NCBI RefSeq assembly: GCF_041261445.1
Contig: NZ_JBGCCU010000002.1
Coordinates: 124,001-188,000, forward strand
DNA length: 64,000 nucleotides
Source of the DNA: Catenulispora sp. EB89
GTDB taxonomy: Bacteria; Actinomycetota; Actinomycetes; Streptomycetales; Catenulisporaceae
Direction: 5' to 3'
The translations under genes were made by a program, and so were the position numbers. Below the pieces are notes generated by a model that made no database searches, was not told the origin of the DNA, and was given only the letters and a program-made list of their open reading frames with translations. Within the stretch, counting starts at the first letter, position 1, and each line of letters starts with the position of its first letter. Below are positions 34,799-43,276 of the stretch, one piece after another.

Positions 34799-35302
34799 CT
34801 ACGCCGCGGGGGTCGGGCGGCCGGGCTGCTCGCCACCCCGGGCCTCGCCGTACACGCGCTTGGGAACCATCACCTTGCGGCGGAAGACGCACACCACGGT
34901 GCCGTCCTGCTTGTAGCCCTTGGTCTCGACGTAGACGATGCCGCGGTCGGTCTTGGACTTGGACTCGGTCTTGTCCAGAACCTCGGTCTCGCCGTAGATG
35001 GTGTCGCCGTGGAAGGTCGGCGCGATGTGCCGCAGCGACTCCACTTCCAGGTTCGCGATCGCCTTGCCGGACACGTCGGCCACGGACATGCCCAGCAGCA
35101 GCGAGTAGATGTAGTTGCCGACGACGACGTTGCGCTTGAAGTCGGTGGTCTCCTCGGCGTAGTTGGCGTCGAGGTGGAGCGGGTGGTGGTTCATAGTGAT
35201 CAGGCAGAACAGGTGGTCGTCGTACTCGGTGACCGTCTTGCCCGGCCAGTGCTTGTACACCGCGCCGACCTCGAACTCCTCGAAATACCGGCCGAACTGC
35301 AT
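34799..35302 (-). CDS. MaoC family enoyl-CoA hydratase
   Basis: This 167-residue hot-dog-fold hydratase has the MaoC signature in ITMNHHPLHLDANYAEET (catalytic Asp/His region) and NVVVGNYIYSLLLGMSV. In actinobacteria such a protein is encoded with an acyl-CoA dehydrogenase and a CitE-like lyase, both found here at 38.7-40.9 kb. In M. tuberculosis the equivalent (Rv2499c) acts as itaconyl-CoA hydratase with Rv2498c; a mesaconyl-CoA hydratase role in the ethylmalonyl-CoA pathway is the other option. Confidence 0.82.
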   Translation of the reverse strand: MQFGRYFEEFEVGAVYKHWPGKTVTEYDDHLFCLITMNHHPLHLDANYAEETTDFKRNVVVGNYIYSLLLGMSVADVSGKAIANLEVESLRHIAPTFHGDTIYGETEVLDKTESKSKTDRGIVYVETKGYKQDGTVVCVFRRKVMVPKRVYGEARGGEQPGRPTPAA

Positions 35303-35480
35303 CGATGGGGGTCCCTTCTCACCTGGTCGCGCTTGGGCGCGTGGTCGCCGCCGGTCGCCCGGTCGGCGCTGCCGCTGTCCTGAGTTCTGCGGTCATCTTC
35401 GCGCAGCGGGCTACTCGCCAGTAGTACGCCGGGCGGTGAGGTCCGCCACGTTCTTGACGCGGAGGCCCGGCGCTGATGTG

Positions 35481-36518
35481 ATGCCCGGCGTGACCGGGAG
35501 CCCGATATCCGACTACGGATACCCCACGCCGTACGGCATGACGCCGCCCCGCATCAGGACCTCCGTCCGCGGCCTCGGCATCGCGGCGATCGTCCTGCTG
35601 GCAGTGGACGCGGCGCTGGCCGCCCTCGCCGCCGGGTTCCTGATCTGGCGACAGTCGCTGCTCACCGACGTCCTCACCGACCCGGCCGCCGTGAACCCGA
35701 CCAGCCTGGACGACTCCGACTCGGCGACCCGCGCCACCATGGGCTGGTTCACGATCTTCACCCTGGCCACGATCGTGGTCTTCATCTGCTGGTTCTGGGC
35801 CGCACGCAACAACGCCGAGGCCTACACCCCCAACCGCGGAACCCTGCGCGTCGGCTGGTCGGTCGGCAGCTGGTTCATCCCGGTGGCCTCCCTGATCCTC
35901 CCCTGCCTCGTCGCCCGCGACATCCACCGCGGCACCATGCTCGGCCGCCAGGGCAGACCCGCCGGCGGCGGCCTGATCACCGGCTGGTGGTGGGCCATGT
36001 ACGTGGCCTTCTGGATCAGCGGCCTGGTGGTGAGCGGCGAGAACGGCCGCATGCAGAACGACGCACCAGTGGACCGCGTGAGCGACATGCGTTCAGCGGC
36101 CACCGCCGGCATCGTGGCGCTGGCCATCGGCGTGGCGGCGGCACTCCTGGCGATCGCCTACGTGGCGACGATCACGAAGGAACAGAGGGCGCGCAACCTG
36201 GCGGGCGCTTGGTACGGCGGGCCGGGGATGCCGGCGACGCAGGTGCCTTACGGAATGGCCTACGGGTACGGGGTGCCGGGATACCCGATGCCGGGTCAGG
36301 TGCCGGGCCCGGGCGGCTATCCGATGCCGGGGTACCCGACGCCGGGTTACCCGATGCCCGGCCAGCCGCCGGCACCCCCGACGCAGGAGGCGTGGACTGT
36401 ATCGGAACCGGTGCCGCCGGTGCAGGACCGCATTCAGGTCGCCGAGACGCAGACGGCTGAGATCCAGGACATCGAGCCGCCGAAGGAGCCCGGCGACTGG
36501 CTCACGCCGCCGAGCTAG
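35481..36518 (+). CDS. DUF4328 membrane protein with Pro/Gly/Tyr-rich tail
   Basis: Four to five membrane helices span residues 30-235 or so of this 345-residue protein. WFWAARNNAEAYTPNRGTLR and VGWSVGSWFIPVASLILPC are DUF4328 signatures. The C-terminal 110 residues hold repeats of the PGYPMPG type (residues about 258-300) and an acidic end. I start at ATG 35481; a GTG directly before it is equivalent. No function is known for the family. Confidence 0.8.
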   Translation: MPGVTGSPISDYGYPTPYGMTPPRIRTSVRGLGIAAIVLLAVDAALAALAAGFLIWRQSLLTDVLTDPAAVNPTSLDDSDSATRATMGWFTIFTLATIVVFICWFWAARNNAEAYTPNRGTLRVGWSVGSWFIPVASLILPCLVARDIHRGTMLGRQGRPAGGGLITGWWWAMYVAFWISGLVVSGENGRMQNDAPVDRVSDMRSAATAGIVALAIGVAAALLAIAYVATITKEQRARNLAGAWYGGPGMPATQVPYGMAYGYGVPGYPMPGQVPGPGGYPMPGYPTPGYPMPGQPPAPPTQEAWTVSEPVPPVQDRIQVAETQTAEIQDIEPPKEPGDWLTPPS

Positions 36519-36536
36519 GCCGAAACCACTCCCCCG

Positions 36537-36735
36537 GCAGCACCGCGAGCACCGCCGAGCCAGCCCGAAACCGCTCGCTGCAGCCACATCCGGAGCTCGG
36601 CCAAGTCAGCCAGCCCGGCCGCTATCCCGAGCCTCGCCGCAAAAGCCACTGATCAGGACCCTGCCGCCGCACTGCGAGCACCGCCAGCCCAGCCCGGAAA
36701 CCAGCCCCGCCGCTATCCCGAGCTTGCTGGCCCAG
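36537..36735. repeat. Imperfect direct duplication in an intergenic region
   Basis: GCGAGCACCGCC followed by a CCAGCCCGAAACC-like block occurs at 36545 and again at 36674, and GCTATCCCGAGC occurs at 36621 and 36712. The second unit is shorter by about 38 bases. The 292-base gap otherwise holds no gene I can see. Confidence 0.55.
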
Positions 36736-36810
36736 CAGCCAGCCTCGCCACAGCTTCATCCCGAGCGCGGCCGGCACCAACCGGCCCCGTACCGCCCGGC
36801 GCCGCGCCGC

Positions 36811-37659
36811 CTAGTCCTCGACCCCGGCCTCGACCTCGGCGTCGCTCCCGCCGGCCTCCTCCGCGACCGAACCGTAGGCCTCCATCTCCCCGGCGGGCAT
36901 CACCTCGGAGATGTGCGGTGTCAGCTTCTTCAGCAGCAGCGCCAGGTGCTCCTCGCTCAGTACGTCGCCGACCACGGTGGCGTGGGCCAGGTCGCCGATC
37001 AGCGAGGCGGCGCGGGACAGGCCGGCGTCGCGGTCCCAGGCTCGGTAGGTCGCCGCGCGGGCGTAGCCGCGGGCCACGCGGGCGGCGCCGACGCGGTCGT
37101 GGCGCAGGAGCTCCAGGTCGGCGGCGTCCAGGACTTCGCGGCGGTCCACCTCGAAGATCACGTCTGCGCGCTCCAGGCCGGTCCCTATCTGGTCGACCTG
37201 CTGGCGCTCCAGGTTGGAGACCGCGGTGATCAGGCCGTTGACGTGGCGGCCGTGCGGGCCGTAGGCCCACCAGCCCGGGACTTCGGCGACCACCAGGAAC
37301 TCGCGGGTGACGATGGCTTTGGCGCCGACCGCGCTGGAGGGTGTGTAGTGCTCCGGGGCCGAGACCGCCTGGAGCTGGAACAGGCGGAAGCCGCCGTCGA
37401 TGCCGAGGGAGAGGGTCATGTCGTCGGCGATGCCCAGGCCCGCCTGCGCGGGGTCGGGGTAGACCAGCAGTCCCACCGGGACGTCGGACTTCGGCGACGC
37501 TTCGTCGTCGTCGACGGACAGCGGGTCGTGGTCCTGCCACGTCGAGGGGATGAACGTGGTCACGCCCCGCTCGAGCGCGTCGTAGAGGTCGACCTTGTGG
37601 TGGTCCGGCCCCACGAACCGTGTCCCGTCCATCCTCGCTATGACGTAGTAAGTCGCCAC
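36811..37659 (-). CDS. Unassigned soluble protein
   Basis: This is a 282-residue protein starting with GTG (VATYYVIARMDGTRFVG). It has acidic stretches and an acidic end (AGGSDAEVEAGVED). No signal peptide or membrane segment. The N-terminal half looks like a small beta domain; residues 170-260 are helical. I recognise no family. Codon use and strand are consistent with a real gene, with no overlap with neighbours. Confidence 0.6.
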   Translation of the reverse strand: MATYYVIARMDGTRFVGPDHHKVDLYDALERGVTTFIPSTWQDHDPLSVDDDEASPKSDVPVGLLVYPDPAQAGLGIADDMTLSLGIDGGFRLFQLQAVSAPEHYTPSSAVGAKAIVTREFLVVAEVPGWWAYGPHGRHVNGLITAVSNLERQQVDQIGTGLERADVIFEVDRREVLDAADLELLRHDRVGAARVARGYARAATYRAWDRDAGLSRAASLIGDLAHATVVGDVLSEEHLALLLKKLTPHISEVMPAGEMEAYGSVAEEAGGSDAEVEAGVED

Positions 37660-37748
37660 TGTTTACTTCCCGCCCTATACGTTCGCGCTCTTCAACCGCC
37701 TCAAGGCACCATCCTGCCGCAACCCGACCCCGCAGCGGGACCGACCAC

Positions 37749-38615
37749 TCAAAAACCCAGGGAGCGCACGGCGGTGGCGACCGCGTCCGGCCGGTCGGCG
37801 GCGATCAGGTGTTTGGCATCGGGTAACTCTACGACTTCGGCACCGGGAAACAACCCCGCGAACTCGCGCTGACGTTCGACCCACTTGCGCGCGTGTCCGT
37901 CCTCTGACGCGCCCGCCGCCCCCACCAGCACCTGTACCAGAACCTCGGGGAACGGCCGTTCGCAGCGCAGCTCAAGTAACTCCACCGCGCTCGGCCGGTA
38001 CGACCACAGCTCGTTCACCACCGCCGCCGCGACCCGGCTGGAGCGGTAGACGGCGCGCCCCAACTCCCGGTCCGGATCCCGGTGCGTCGTGCTCGCGGCC
38101 TGGTAGACCAGCCGCCGCACCGCCGGCCCCAGCACCTGGTTCAGACCGAGGAGCCTGGTCCCCTGGACGAATGCCTGCCCGAACGCCCGGCCCGGCCCGC
38201 CCGGCGCCGGCGTGATGTCCGGCTCGGCGCTGCCGTCGACGAAGACGATCCCGGCGATCCGCTCGGGACGCAGGCGCGCGAACGCCTCGGCGTGGAACGC
38301 GCCATAGGAGTGCGCGACCACGACGACCTTCTCCTCCGGCCCGACGCCGACCGCGTCCAGCACCCGGCCCAGCCGCTCCGCCTCGCCGGCCAGCGTCTGC
38401 GGGCGCGGCCGGCCGTCCGCCCCGACCTCCGGCTGCGACCAGCCCAGCCCGGGACGGTCGAAGCGCACCAGCCGGTGGTCCCCGGCGAGCATCGGCACCA
38501 CCGGGTCCCACTCGAACCACGCCCCGGCCAGCCCCTGCACGAACAGCACGACAGGACCCTGCGCACCGTCGCGGACGACGTGCAGCAGCGTGCCGTGATC
38601 GTCGACGAACCTCAC
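37749..38615 (-). CDS. Alpha/beta hydrolase
   Basis: This 288-residue serine hydrolase has VVLFVQGLAGAWFEWDPVVP (oxyanion-hole HG-like turn), nucleophile elbow VVVAHSYGAFHAE, VFVDGSAEPD, and the catalytic His in PDAKHLIAADRP. GGAGG lies just before the GTG at 38615, which I take as the start; the open frame continues 9 codons upstream. The substrate is unknown. It is downstream of the acyl-CoA dehydrogenase on the same strand with about 115 bases between. Confidence 0.85.
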   Translation of the reverse strand: MRFVDDHGTLLHVVRDGAQGPVVLFVQGLAGAWFEWDPVVPMLAGDHRLVRFDRPGLGWSQPEVGADGRPRPQTLAGEAERLGRVLDAVGVGPEEKVVVVAHSYGAFHAEAFARLRPERIAGIVFVDGSAEPDITPAPGGPGRAFGQAFVQGTRLLGLNQVLGPAVRRLVYQAASTTHRDPDRELGRAVYRSSRVAAAVVNELWSYRPSAVELLELRCERPFPEVLVQVLVGAAGASEDGHARKWVERQREFAGLFPGAEVVELPDAKHLIAADRPDAVATAVRSLGF

Positions 38616-38730
38616 CGCGCCTCCTCCCGGCCATGATCCCACGCAAACCGGCGGAAACCTTCGAAAACACCGAAGCGCCCGGATCTCCTGGGAGCAACCG
38701 GGCGCTGCGGAAGGGCTGGAAACCAGAGCC

Positions 38731-39924
38731 CTACTTCGCCTTGTAGTCCTCCAGCAGCCGCCGACCGATGATCATCTTCTGGATCTCGGCGGTCCCCTCG
38801 CCGATCAGCAGCATGGGAGCCTCGCGGTACAGCCGCTCGATCTCGTACTCCTTGGAGTACCCGTAGCCGCCGTGGATCCGGAAGGAGTCCTCGACGACCT
38901 CCTTGCAGTACTCGGCCGCCAGGTACTTGGCCATCCCGGCTTCCAGGTCGTTGCGCCGGCCGGCGTCCTTGACCTTCGCCGCGCGCACCATCATCGCGTG
39001 CGCGGCCTCGACCTTGACGCCCATCTCGGCCAGCTTGAACTGGATCGCCTGGTGCTGCGCGATCGGCTTGCCGAAGGTGCTGCGCTGCTGGGCGTACGCG
39101 GCGCCGAGCTCGAAGGCGCGCACCGCGATGCCGCAGGCGCGGGCGGCCACGTTGACACGGCCCACCTCGACCCCGTCCATCATGTGCGCGAAGCCCTTGC
39201 CCGGGGTACCGCCGAGGATCCGGTCGGCCGGGATGCGGTAGTCGGACAGCACCAGCTCGGTGGTGTCGACGCCCTTGTAGCCCATCTTCTGGATCTTGCC
39301 CGGGACGGTCAGGCCCGGCGCCACCTCGCCGAAGCCGGCCGGCTTCTCGATCAGGAAGGTGGTGAGGTTCTTGTGCGCCGCGGCCTCGCCGAGATCGGTG
39401 CGGGCCAGCAGGGCGACCAGCGTCGAGGAGCCGCCGTTGGTCAGCCACATCTTCTGGCCGTTGATGACGTAGTCGTCGCCGTCGGGCACGCCCTTCGTCG
39501 TGATCGCCGCGACGTCCGACCCCAGCGCCGGCTCCGACATCGAGAACGCGGCCCGGACCTCGCCCTCGGCCATCCGGGGCAGGAAGTGCTGCTTCTGCTC
39601 GTCGGTGCCGTGCTGCTTGATCATGTAGGCGACGATGAAGTGCGTGTTCAGGATCCCGGAGACCGACATCCAGCCGCGCGCGATCTCCTCGACCACCAGC
39701 GCGTAGGTGAGCAGCGACTCGCCGAGCCCGCCGTACTCCTCGGGGATCATGAGCCCGAACAGGCCCATCTCCTTCATGCCCTCGACGATCTGCGTCGGGT
39801 ACTCGTCGGCGTGCTCCAGGTCGTTGGCGACCGGGATGATCTCCTTGTCCACGAAGGTGCGGACGGTCGCCAGGATCTCCTCCTGGATGTCGGTCAGGCC
39901 GTCGGTCTGCGCCAGGCGCCCCAT
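38731..39924 (-). CDS. Acyl-CoA dehydrogenase
   Basis: This is a 397-residue FAD-dependent dehydrogenase. FSMSEPALGSDVAA and MWLTNGG form the flavin/substrate pocket, QQRSTFGKPIAQHQAIQF is the second signature, and the catalytic Glu is in LLIGEGTAEIQK. Its start is 1 base after the stop of the CoA-ester lyase gene, so the two form an operon. By analogy with fadE19-Rv2499c-Rv2498c of M. tuberculosis it may act on short branched acyl-CoA; methylsuccinyl-CoA is another candidate. Confidence 0.92.
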   Translation of the reverse strand: MGRLAQTDGLTDIQEEILATVRTFVDKEIIPVANDLEHADEYPTQIVEGMKEMGLFGLMIPEEYGGLGESLLTYALVVEEIARGWMSVSGILNTHFIVAYMIKQHGTDEQKQHFLPRMAEGEVRAAFSMSEPALGSDVAAITTKGVPDGDDYVINGQKMWLTNGGSSTLVALLARTDLGEAAAHKNLTTFLIEKPAGFGEVAPGLTVPGKIQKMGYKGVDTTELVLSDYRIPADRILGGTPGKGFAHMMDGVEVGRVNVAARACGIAVRAFELGAAYAQQRSTFGKPIAQHQAIQFKLAEMGVKVEAAHAMMVRAAKVKDAGRRNDLEAGMAKYLAAEYCKEVVEDSFRIHGGYGYSKEYEIERLYREAPMLLIGEGTAEIQKMIIGRRLLEDYKAK

Positions 39925-39925
39925 C

Positions 39926-40891
39926 TCAGGCCTCCGGGATCTCGAAGGAAGTGGTGCGGCTCATCCCGGCGGCACGGCCCTTGCCCGCGATGACCAGGGC
40001 CATCTTGCGGGAGGCCTCGTCGATCATCTCGTCGCCGAGCATCGCCGAGCCCTTCTTCCCGCCGGCCTCGGACGTGCAGTAGTCGTAGGCGTCCAGGATC
40101 AGCTCGGCGTGGTCGTAGTCCTCCTGCGACGGCGAGTAGATCTCGTTGGCCGCCTCGACCTGGCCCGGGTGCAGGACCCACTTGCCGTCGAAGCCGAGGG
40201 CGGCGGAGCGGCCGGCGACCTCGCGGAAGGCGTCGACGTCGCGGATCTGCAGGAACGGACCGTCGATGGCCTGCAGGTCGTGCATGCGCGCGGCCATCAG
40301 GATGCGCATCAGGATGTAGTGGTACGGGTCGGCCGGGTAGCCGGGGATCAGCGCGCCGACGACCAGCGACTTCATGTTGATCGAGGCCATGAAGTCGGCC
40401 GGGCCGAAGATGATGGTCTCCAGCCGCGGGCTGGCGGCCGCGATCTCGTCGACGTTCACCAGGCCGGCGGCGTTCTCGATCTGCGCCTCGATGCCGATCT
40501 TGCCGACCTCGAAGCCCATCGTCTTCTCGATCTGCGTGAGCAGCAGATCCAGCGCCTGCACCTGGGCCGCGTTCTGGACCTTGGGCAGCATGATGGCGTC
40601 CAGGTTCTGGCCCGCGCCCTCGACCACGGTGACGACGTCGCGGTAGGTCCACTCGGTGGTCCAGTCGTTGACCCGCACGACCCGGGCCTTGCCGGTCCAG
40701 TCCCCCTCATTGAGGAACTTCACGATCGTGTGCCGGGCCTCGGGCTTGGCCAGCGGGGCGCACGCGTCCTCCAGATCCAGGAAGACCTGGTCGGCGGGCA
40801 GGCCCTGCGCCTTCTCCAGGAAGCGCGGGTTGGAGCCGGGCACGGCCAGACACGAACGGCGGGGGCGCTGCGGACGAGCGGACTCGGACAT
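39926..40891 (-). CDS. CoA-ester lyase of the HpcH/HpaI-CitE family
   Basis: This 321-residue TIM-barrel lyase has SCLAVPGSNPRFLEKAQGL, VFLDLEDACAPLAK (Mg-binding Glu/Asp), IGIEAQIENAAGLVNV, IIFGPADFMAS and KWVLHPGQVE. The family splits malyl-, methylmalyl- or citramalyl-CoA. I start at ATG 40891 (MSESARPQ), with GGGAGGG about 10 bases upstream. The pairing with acyl-CoA dehydrogenase and MaoC genes suggests citramalyl-CoA (itaconate/leucine breakdown) or methylmalyl-CoA as the substrate; which one cannot be told here. Confidence 0.88.
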   Translation of the reverse strand: MSESARPQRPRRSCLAVPGSNPRFLEKAQGLPADQVFLDLEDACAPLAKPEARHTIVKFLNEGDWTGKARVVRVNDWTTEWTYRDVVTVVEGAGQNLDAIMLPKVQNAAQVQALDLLLTQIEKTMGFEVGKIGIEAQIENAAGLVNVDEIAAASPRLETIIFGPADFMASINMKSLVVGALIPGYPADPYHYILMRILMAARMHDLQAIDGPFLQIRDVDAFREVAGRSAALGFDGKWVLHPGQVEAANEIYSPSQEDYDHAELILDAYDYCTSEAGGKKGSAMLGDEMIDEASRKMALVIAGKGRAAGMSRTTSFEIPEA

Positions 40892-40960
40892 GGGTGGGTT
40901 CCCTCCCGGGAGTGGGTACGGACCGCTGATAGCCGTCACGTTACTGGCGGGTCACCTAGG

Positions 40961-40975
40961 GCGTCATCATGACGC
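40961..40975. promoter_or_regulatory. Palindrome upstream of the lyase-dehydrogenase operon
   Basis: GCGTCATCATGACGC is a perfect 7-1-7 palindrome lying 70 bases before the lyase ATG, within the presumed promoter region. It could be an operator for a dimeric regulator or a weak terminator for the EamA gene, whose stop is 31 bases away. Confidence 0.35.
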
Positions 40976-41005
40976 GCGCCACTTCCGGGCCGTTGCCTGT
41001 GGGGG

Positions 41006-41959
41006 TCAGTGCGCGTCGCGGCCCCGGTTCGCCGTCACCACGAGCAGCAGCCCGCCCAGGATCAGCAGTGCCCCGGGAATCGCCCAGACCGAGGGGATCT
41101 GGTGCAGGAAAACGGCCGCGACCACGGCCGCGATCGGCACCTCGAGCAGGACCGCGGTGGAGATCACGGTGGCGCTGGTGGTCTTCACGACGCGATTGAA
41201 AAGGGTGTGGCCGAGGAACTGCGCCAGGAGGGTGAGCGCGCCGATCTTCAGCCACGCGTTGCCGCCGAAGCCGACGAGCTCCGAACCGGTCGCCGCGACG
41301 GCGCCGATGAGGAACACGGACGCCGCGCCGTAACAGAGGAAGGCGTAGGTCGGCAGCGACGCGGTCTTGCGCACCTCGCCGCCGATGGTCATGTAGACCG
41401 CGGCGAAGGCGGCGGCGGTCAGCGCGAGCAGGTCGCCCTCGAACGCCCGGAACGAAGCATGGAAGTCCACCCCCGACAGCACCAGCACCCCGGCGAACGC
41501 GACCCCGATCCCGGCCCAGGCGCGCCTGGGGACGTGATGGCCGAGGACGCGCGCGACGATCGCGGCGAAGATCGGCTGGGTCGCGGCGAAGGCCGTCGCC
41601 GACGCGACCGAGGAGAGCTTCGCGGACGGCGTCCAGGTCGCGAAGTGCGCGCCGAGGATGAGGCCGGATATGAGCGCCAGGACGGTGGTCCGGCGCCCGA
41701 GCCCGCGCAGTTCGGCACGCAGGTTCTTGCGCAGGAGGACGTACGGCCCGAAGACGGCGGCGGCTATCGCGTTGCGCCAGAAGGCGATCGCCATCGCCGG
41801 CGCCGCGGTCGCGGCGATAAGCGGGCCGGAGATGCCGGCCGCGCTGACCGCGACGCCGAGCACTGCGATGTCGGCCTTGGGCGGCCGGTGGACGGCGGAG
41901 ACGCGGAGCGGGGCGAGCGTGGGGATTGCGGGCGCGGTAGCGGCGCTGTCCGCGGTCAC
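41006..41959 (-). CDS. EamA/DMT family transporter
   Basis: This 317-residue protein has ten predicted membrane helices in two EamA halves. AISGLILGAHFATWTPSAKL and SATAFAATQPIFAAIVARVL lie in the first half; LLAQFLGHTLFNRVVKTTSAT and LEVPIAAVVAAVFLHQIPS are the second-half signatures. The start is GTG. DMT members export amino acids or other metabolites; the substrate is unknown. Confidence 0.88.
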   Translation of the reverse strand: MTADSAATAPAIPTLAPLRVSAVHRPPKADIAVLGVAVSAAGISGPLIAATAAPAMAIAFWRNAIAAAVFGPYVLLRKNLRAELRGLGRRTTVLALISGLILGAHFATWTPSAKLSSVASATAFAATQPIFAAIVARVLGHHVPRRAWAGIGVAFAGVLVLSGVDFHASFRAFEGDLLALTAAAFAAVYMTIGGEVRKTASLPTYAFLCYGAASVFLIGAVAATGSELVGFGGNAWLKIGALTLLAQFLGHTLFNRVVKTTSATVISTAVLLEVPIAAVVAAVFLHQIPSVWAIPGALLILGGLLLVVTANRGRDAH

Positions 41960-42139
41960 CTGCGGGTCCGGGTCACGGGTAAGCCCCTGTCGTGAAGGGT
42001 GGTCCTGTCGGCGGACAGCAGGGTAGCCGGGGGTGTGCGCAGGCCTGCGGGGTGCTCAGCATGCGGGAAGAACGGGGCGTTTCGGCAGGCGTGTCCCGAG
42101 AAGGCGATCGCGCCGCGCGAGGTGTGAGACGCTACGGCC

Positions 42140-43105
42140 ATGCCCGAGCAGCCCGAGCAGACCACGGACACCCAGCGCCCGAGCGCAACCGCCGAGCCCG
42201 CGACCACGGCCGCCGCCGCGTCGCAGCCCGGCACGTCGAAGTCTGCCGCCTCGCAGTCCGACGCCTCGAAGCCTGCCGCCTCGCAGCCCGCGGCCTCGCA
42301 GCCCGGCGCCTCGAAGTCCGCCGCCTCGCAGCCCGGCGCCTCGCAGCCCGGCACGTCGAAGTCCGGCGCCTCGCAGCCCGTCGCCTCGCAGCCCGGCACG
42401 TCGAAGTCCGGCGCCTCGCAGCCCGTCGCCTCGCAGCCCGGCGCGTCGAAGTCTGCCGCGTCGAAGCCCGCCGCCTCGAAGTCTGCCGCCTCGCAGCCCG
42501 CCGCCGACCCCAAGCCGAGCCAGACCCCCTGGGTCCCCGAGCCCGACTTCGACGCGGCCCTGATCGAGGAGGCCGCCAAGAAGTCCGGCCTGGTCTGGCT
42601 GAGCCCGGCGGGCCTGTCCGCGAAGGGCGACGCCGCCCGCGCCAGCGGCCCGCAGGCGGTGTGGCACGTGTGGCACGACGGCGCCGTGACCGTCGTCGCC
42701 GGCGGCGCCGAGCAGCCGCTGCCGCTGTACGCGGTCCCGGGGCGCGTGGTGGAGGTCGCCATGCGCAGCAAGGACCAGGGCGGCCGGCTGATCAGCTTCC
42801 TGAGCCAGGTCGAACTGGTGGTCCCGGGCACCCCCGAATGGGGCGCGGCGGCCGAGGCCCTGCATGCCGAGCGCCTGAACCTCGCCGAGGGCGACAAGTA
42901 CCAGCAGCGCTGGGCCGCCGAGTCGGCGATCCTGCGCATGCGCCCGCTCGGCGGCGCCGTGGCCCCGGACGGCGGTTCGGGCGCGGCGCGGCCGCTGCCG
43001 ACGCCGGCCGCCACGCTCGGACGGATGCCTCGGATGATCGGCGGGGTGCCGCGTGAGAAGGAGAAGGCGGGTAAAGCCGGCAAGGCGGCCAAGAAGCGCC
43101 GGTAG
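42140..43105 (+). CDS. Protein with 19 tandem pentapeptides and an unassigned C-terminal domain
   Basis: Residues 27-121 of this 321-residue protein are nineteen exact 5-residue units of the form (A/T)S(Q/K)(P/S)x. The rest is a soluble globular domain of about 160 residues (PWVPEPDFDAALIEEAAKKS, VWHVWHDGAVTVVAGGAEQP, RVVEVAMRSKDQGGRLISFL), ending in a Lys-rich tail (EKEKAGKAGKAAKKRR). The globular part resembles conserved Streptomyces hypothetical proteins but I cannot name it. There is no signal peptide. The basic tail might bind nucleic acid; this is a guess. Confidence 0.75.
   Translation: MPEQPEQTTDTQRPSATAEPATTAAAASQPGTSKSAASQSDASKPAASQPAASQPGASKSAASQPGASQPGTSKSGASQPVASQPGTSKSGASQPVASQPGASKSAASKPAASKSAASQPAADPKPSQTPWVPEPDFDAALIEEAAKKSGLVWLSPAGLSAKGDAARASGPQAVWHVWHDGAVTVVAGGAEQPLPLYAVPGRVVEVAMRSKDQGGRLISFLSQVELVVPGTPEWGAAAEALHAERLNLAEGDKYQQRWAAESAILRMRPLGGAVAPDGGSGAARPLPTPAATLGRMPRMIGGVPREKEKAGKAGKAAKKRR
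42218..42502 (+). repeat. In-frame 15-bp minisatellite, 19 units
   Basis: Nineteen contiguous 15-base units (typical unit gcc tcg cag ccc ggc) span exactly 285 bases. Codon choice within units is nearly constant, and higher-order duplications are visible (the TSKSG-ASQPV-ASQPG block occurs twice). This indicates expansion by slippage or unequal exchange, kept in frame. Confidence 0.92.
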
Positions 43106-43276
43106 GGCTATATGAAGAGCAGCGGCGGGGCGGCGGTGAGCGGCACCCGCCGAGCGACCCGCTAGCAGCGCCCGCCGCCAACGCTCCCGGCCCGGGCACC
43201 GAACCCGCAACCACCTCGACCACCCGTTCGGCAGAACCCCGGCATTCACCCCAAACCCCCCGGGTACCGACCGGCC

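Noticed and set aside
42218-42502. Possible CRISPR array
   Set aside because: Units are contiguous 15-mers in frame without spacers, so this is a coding minisatellite.
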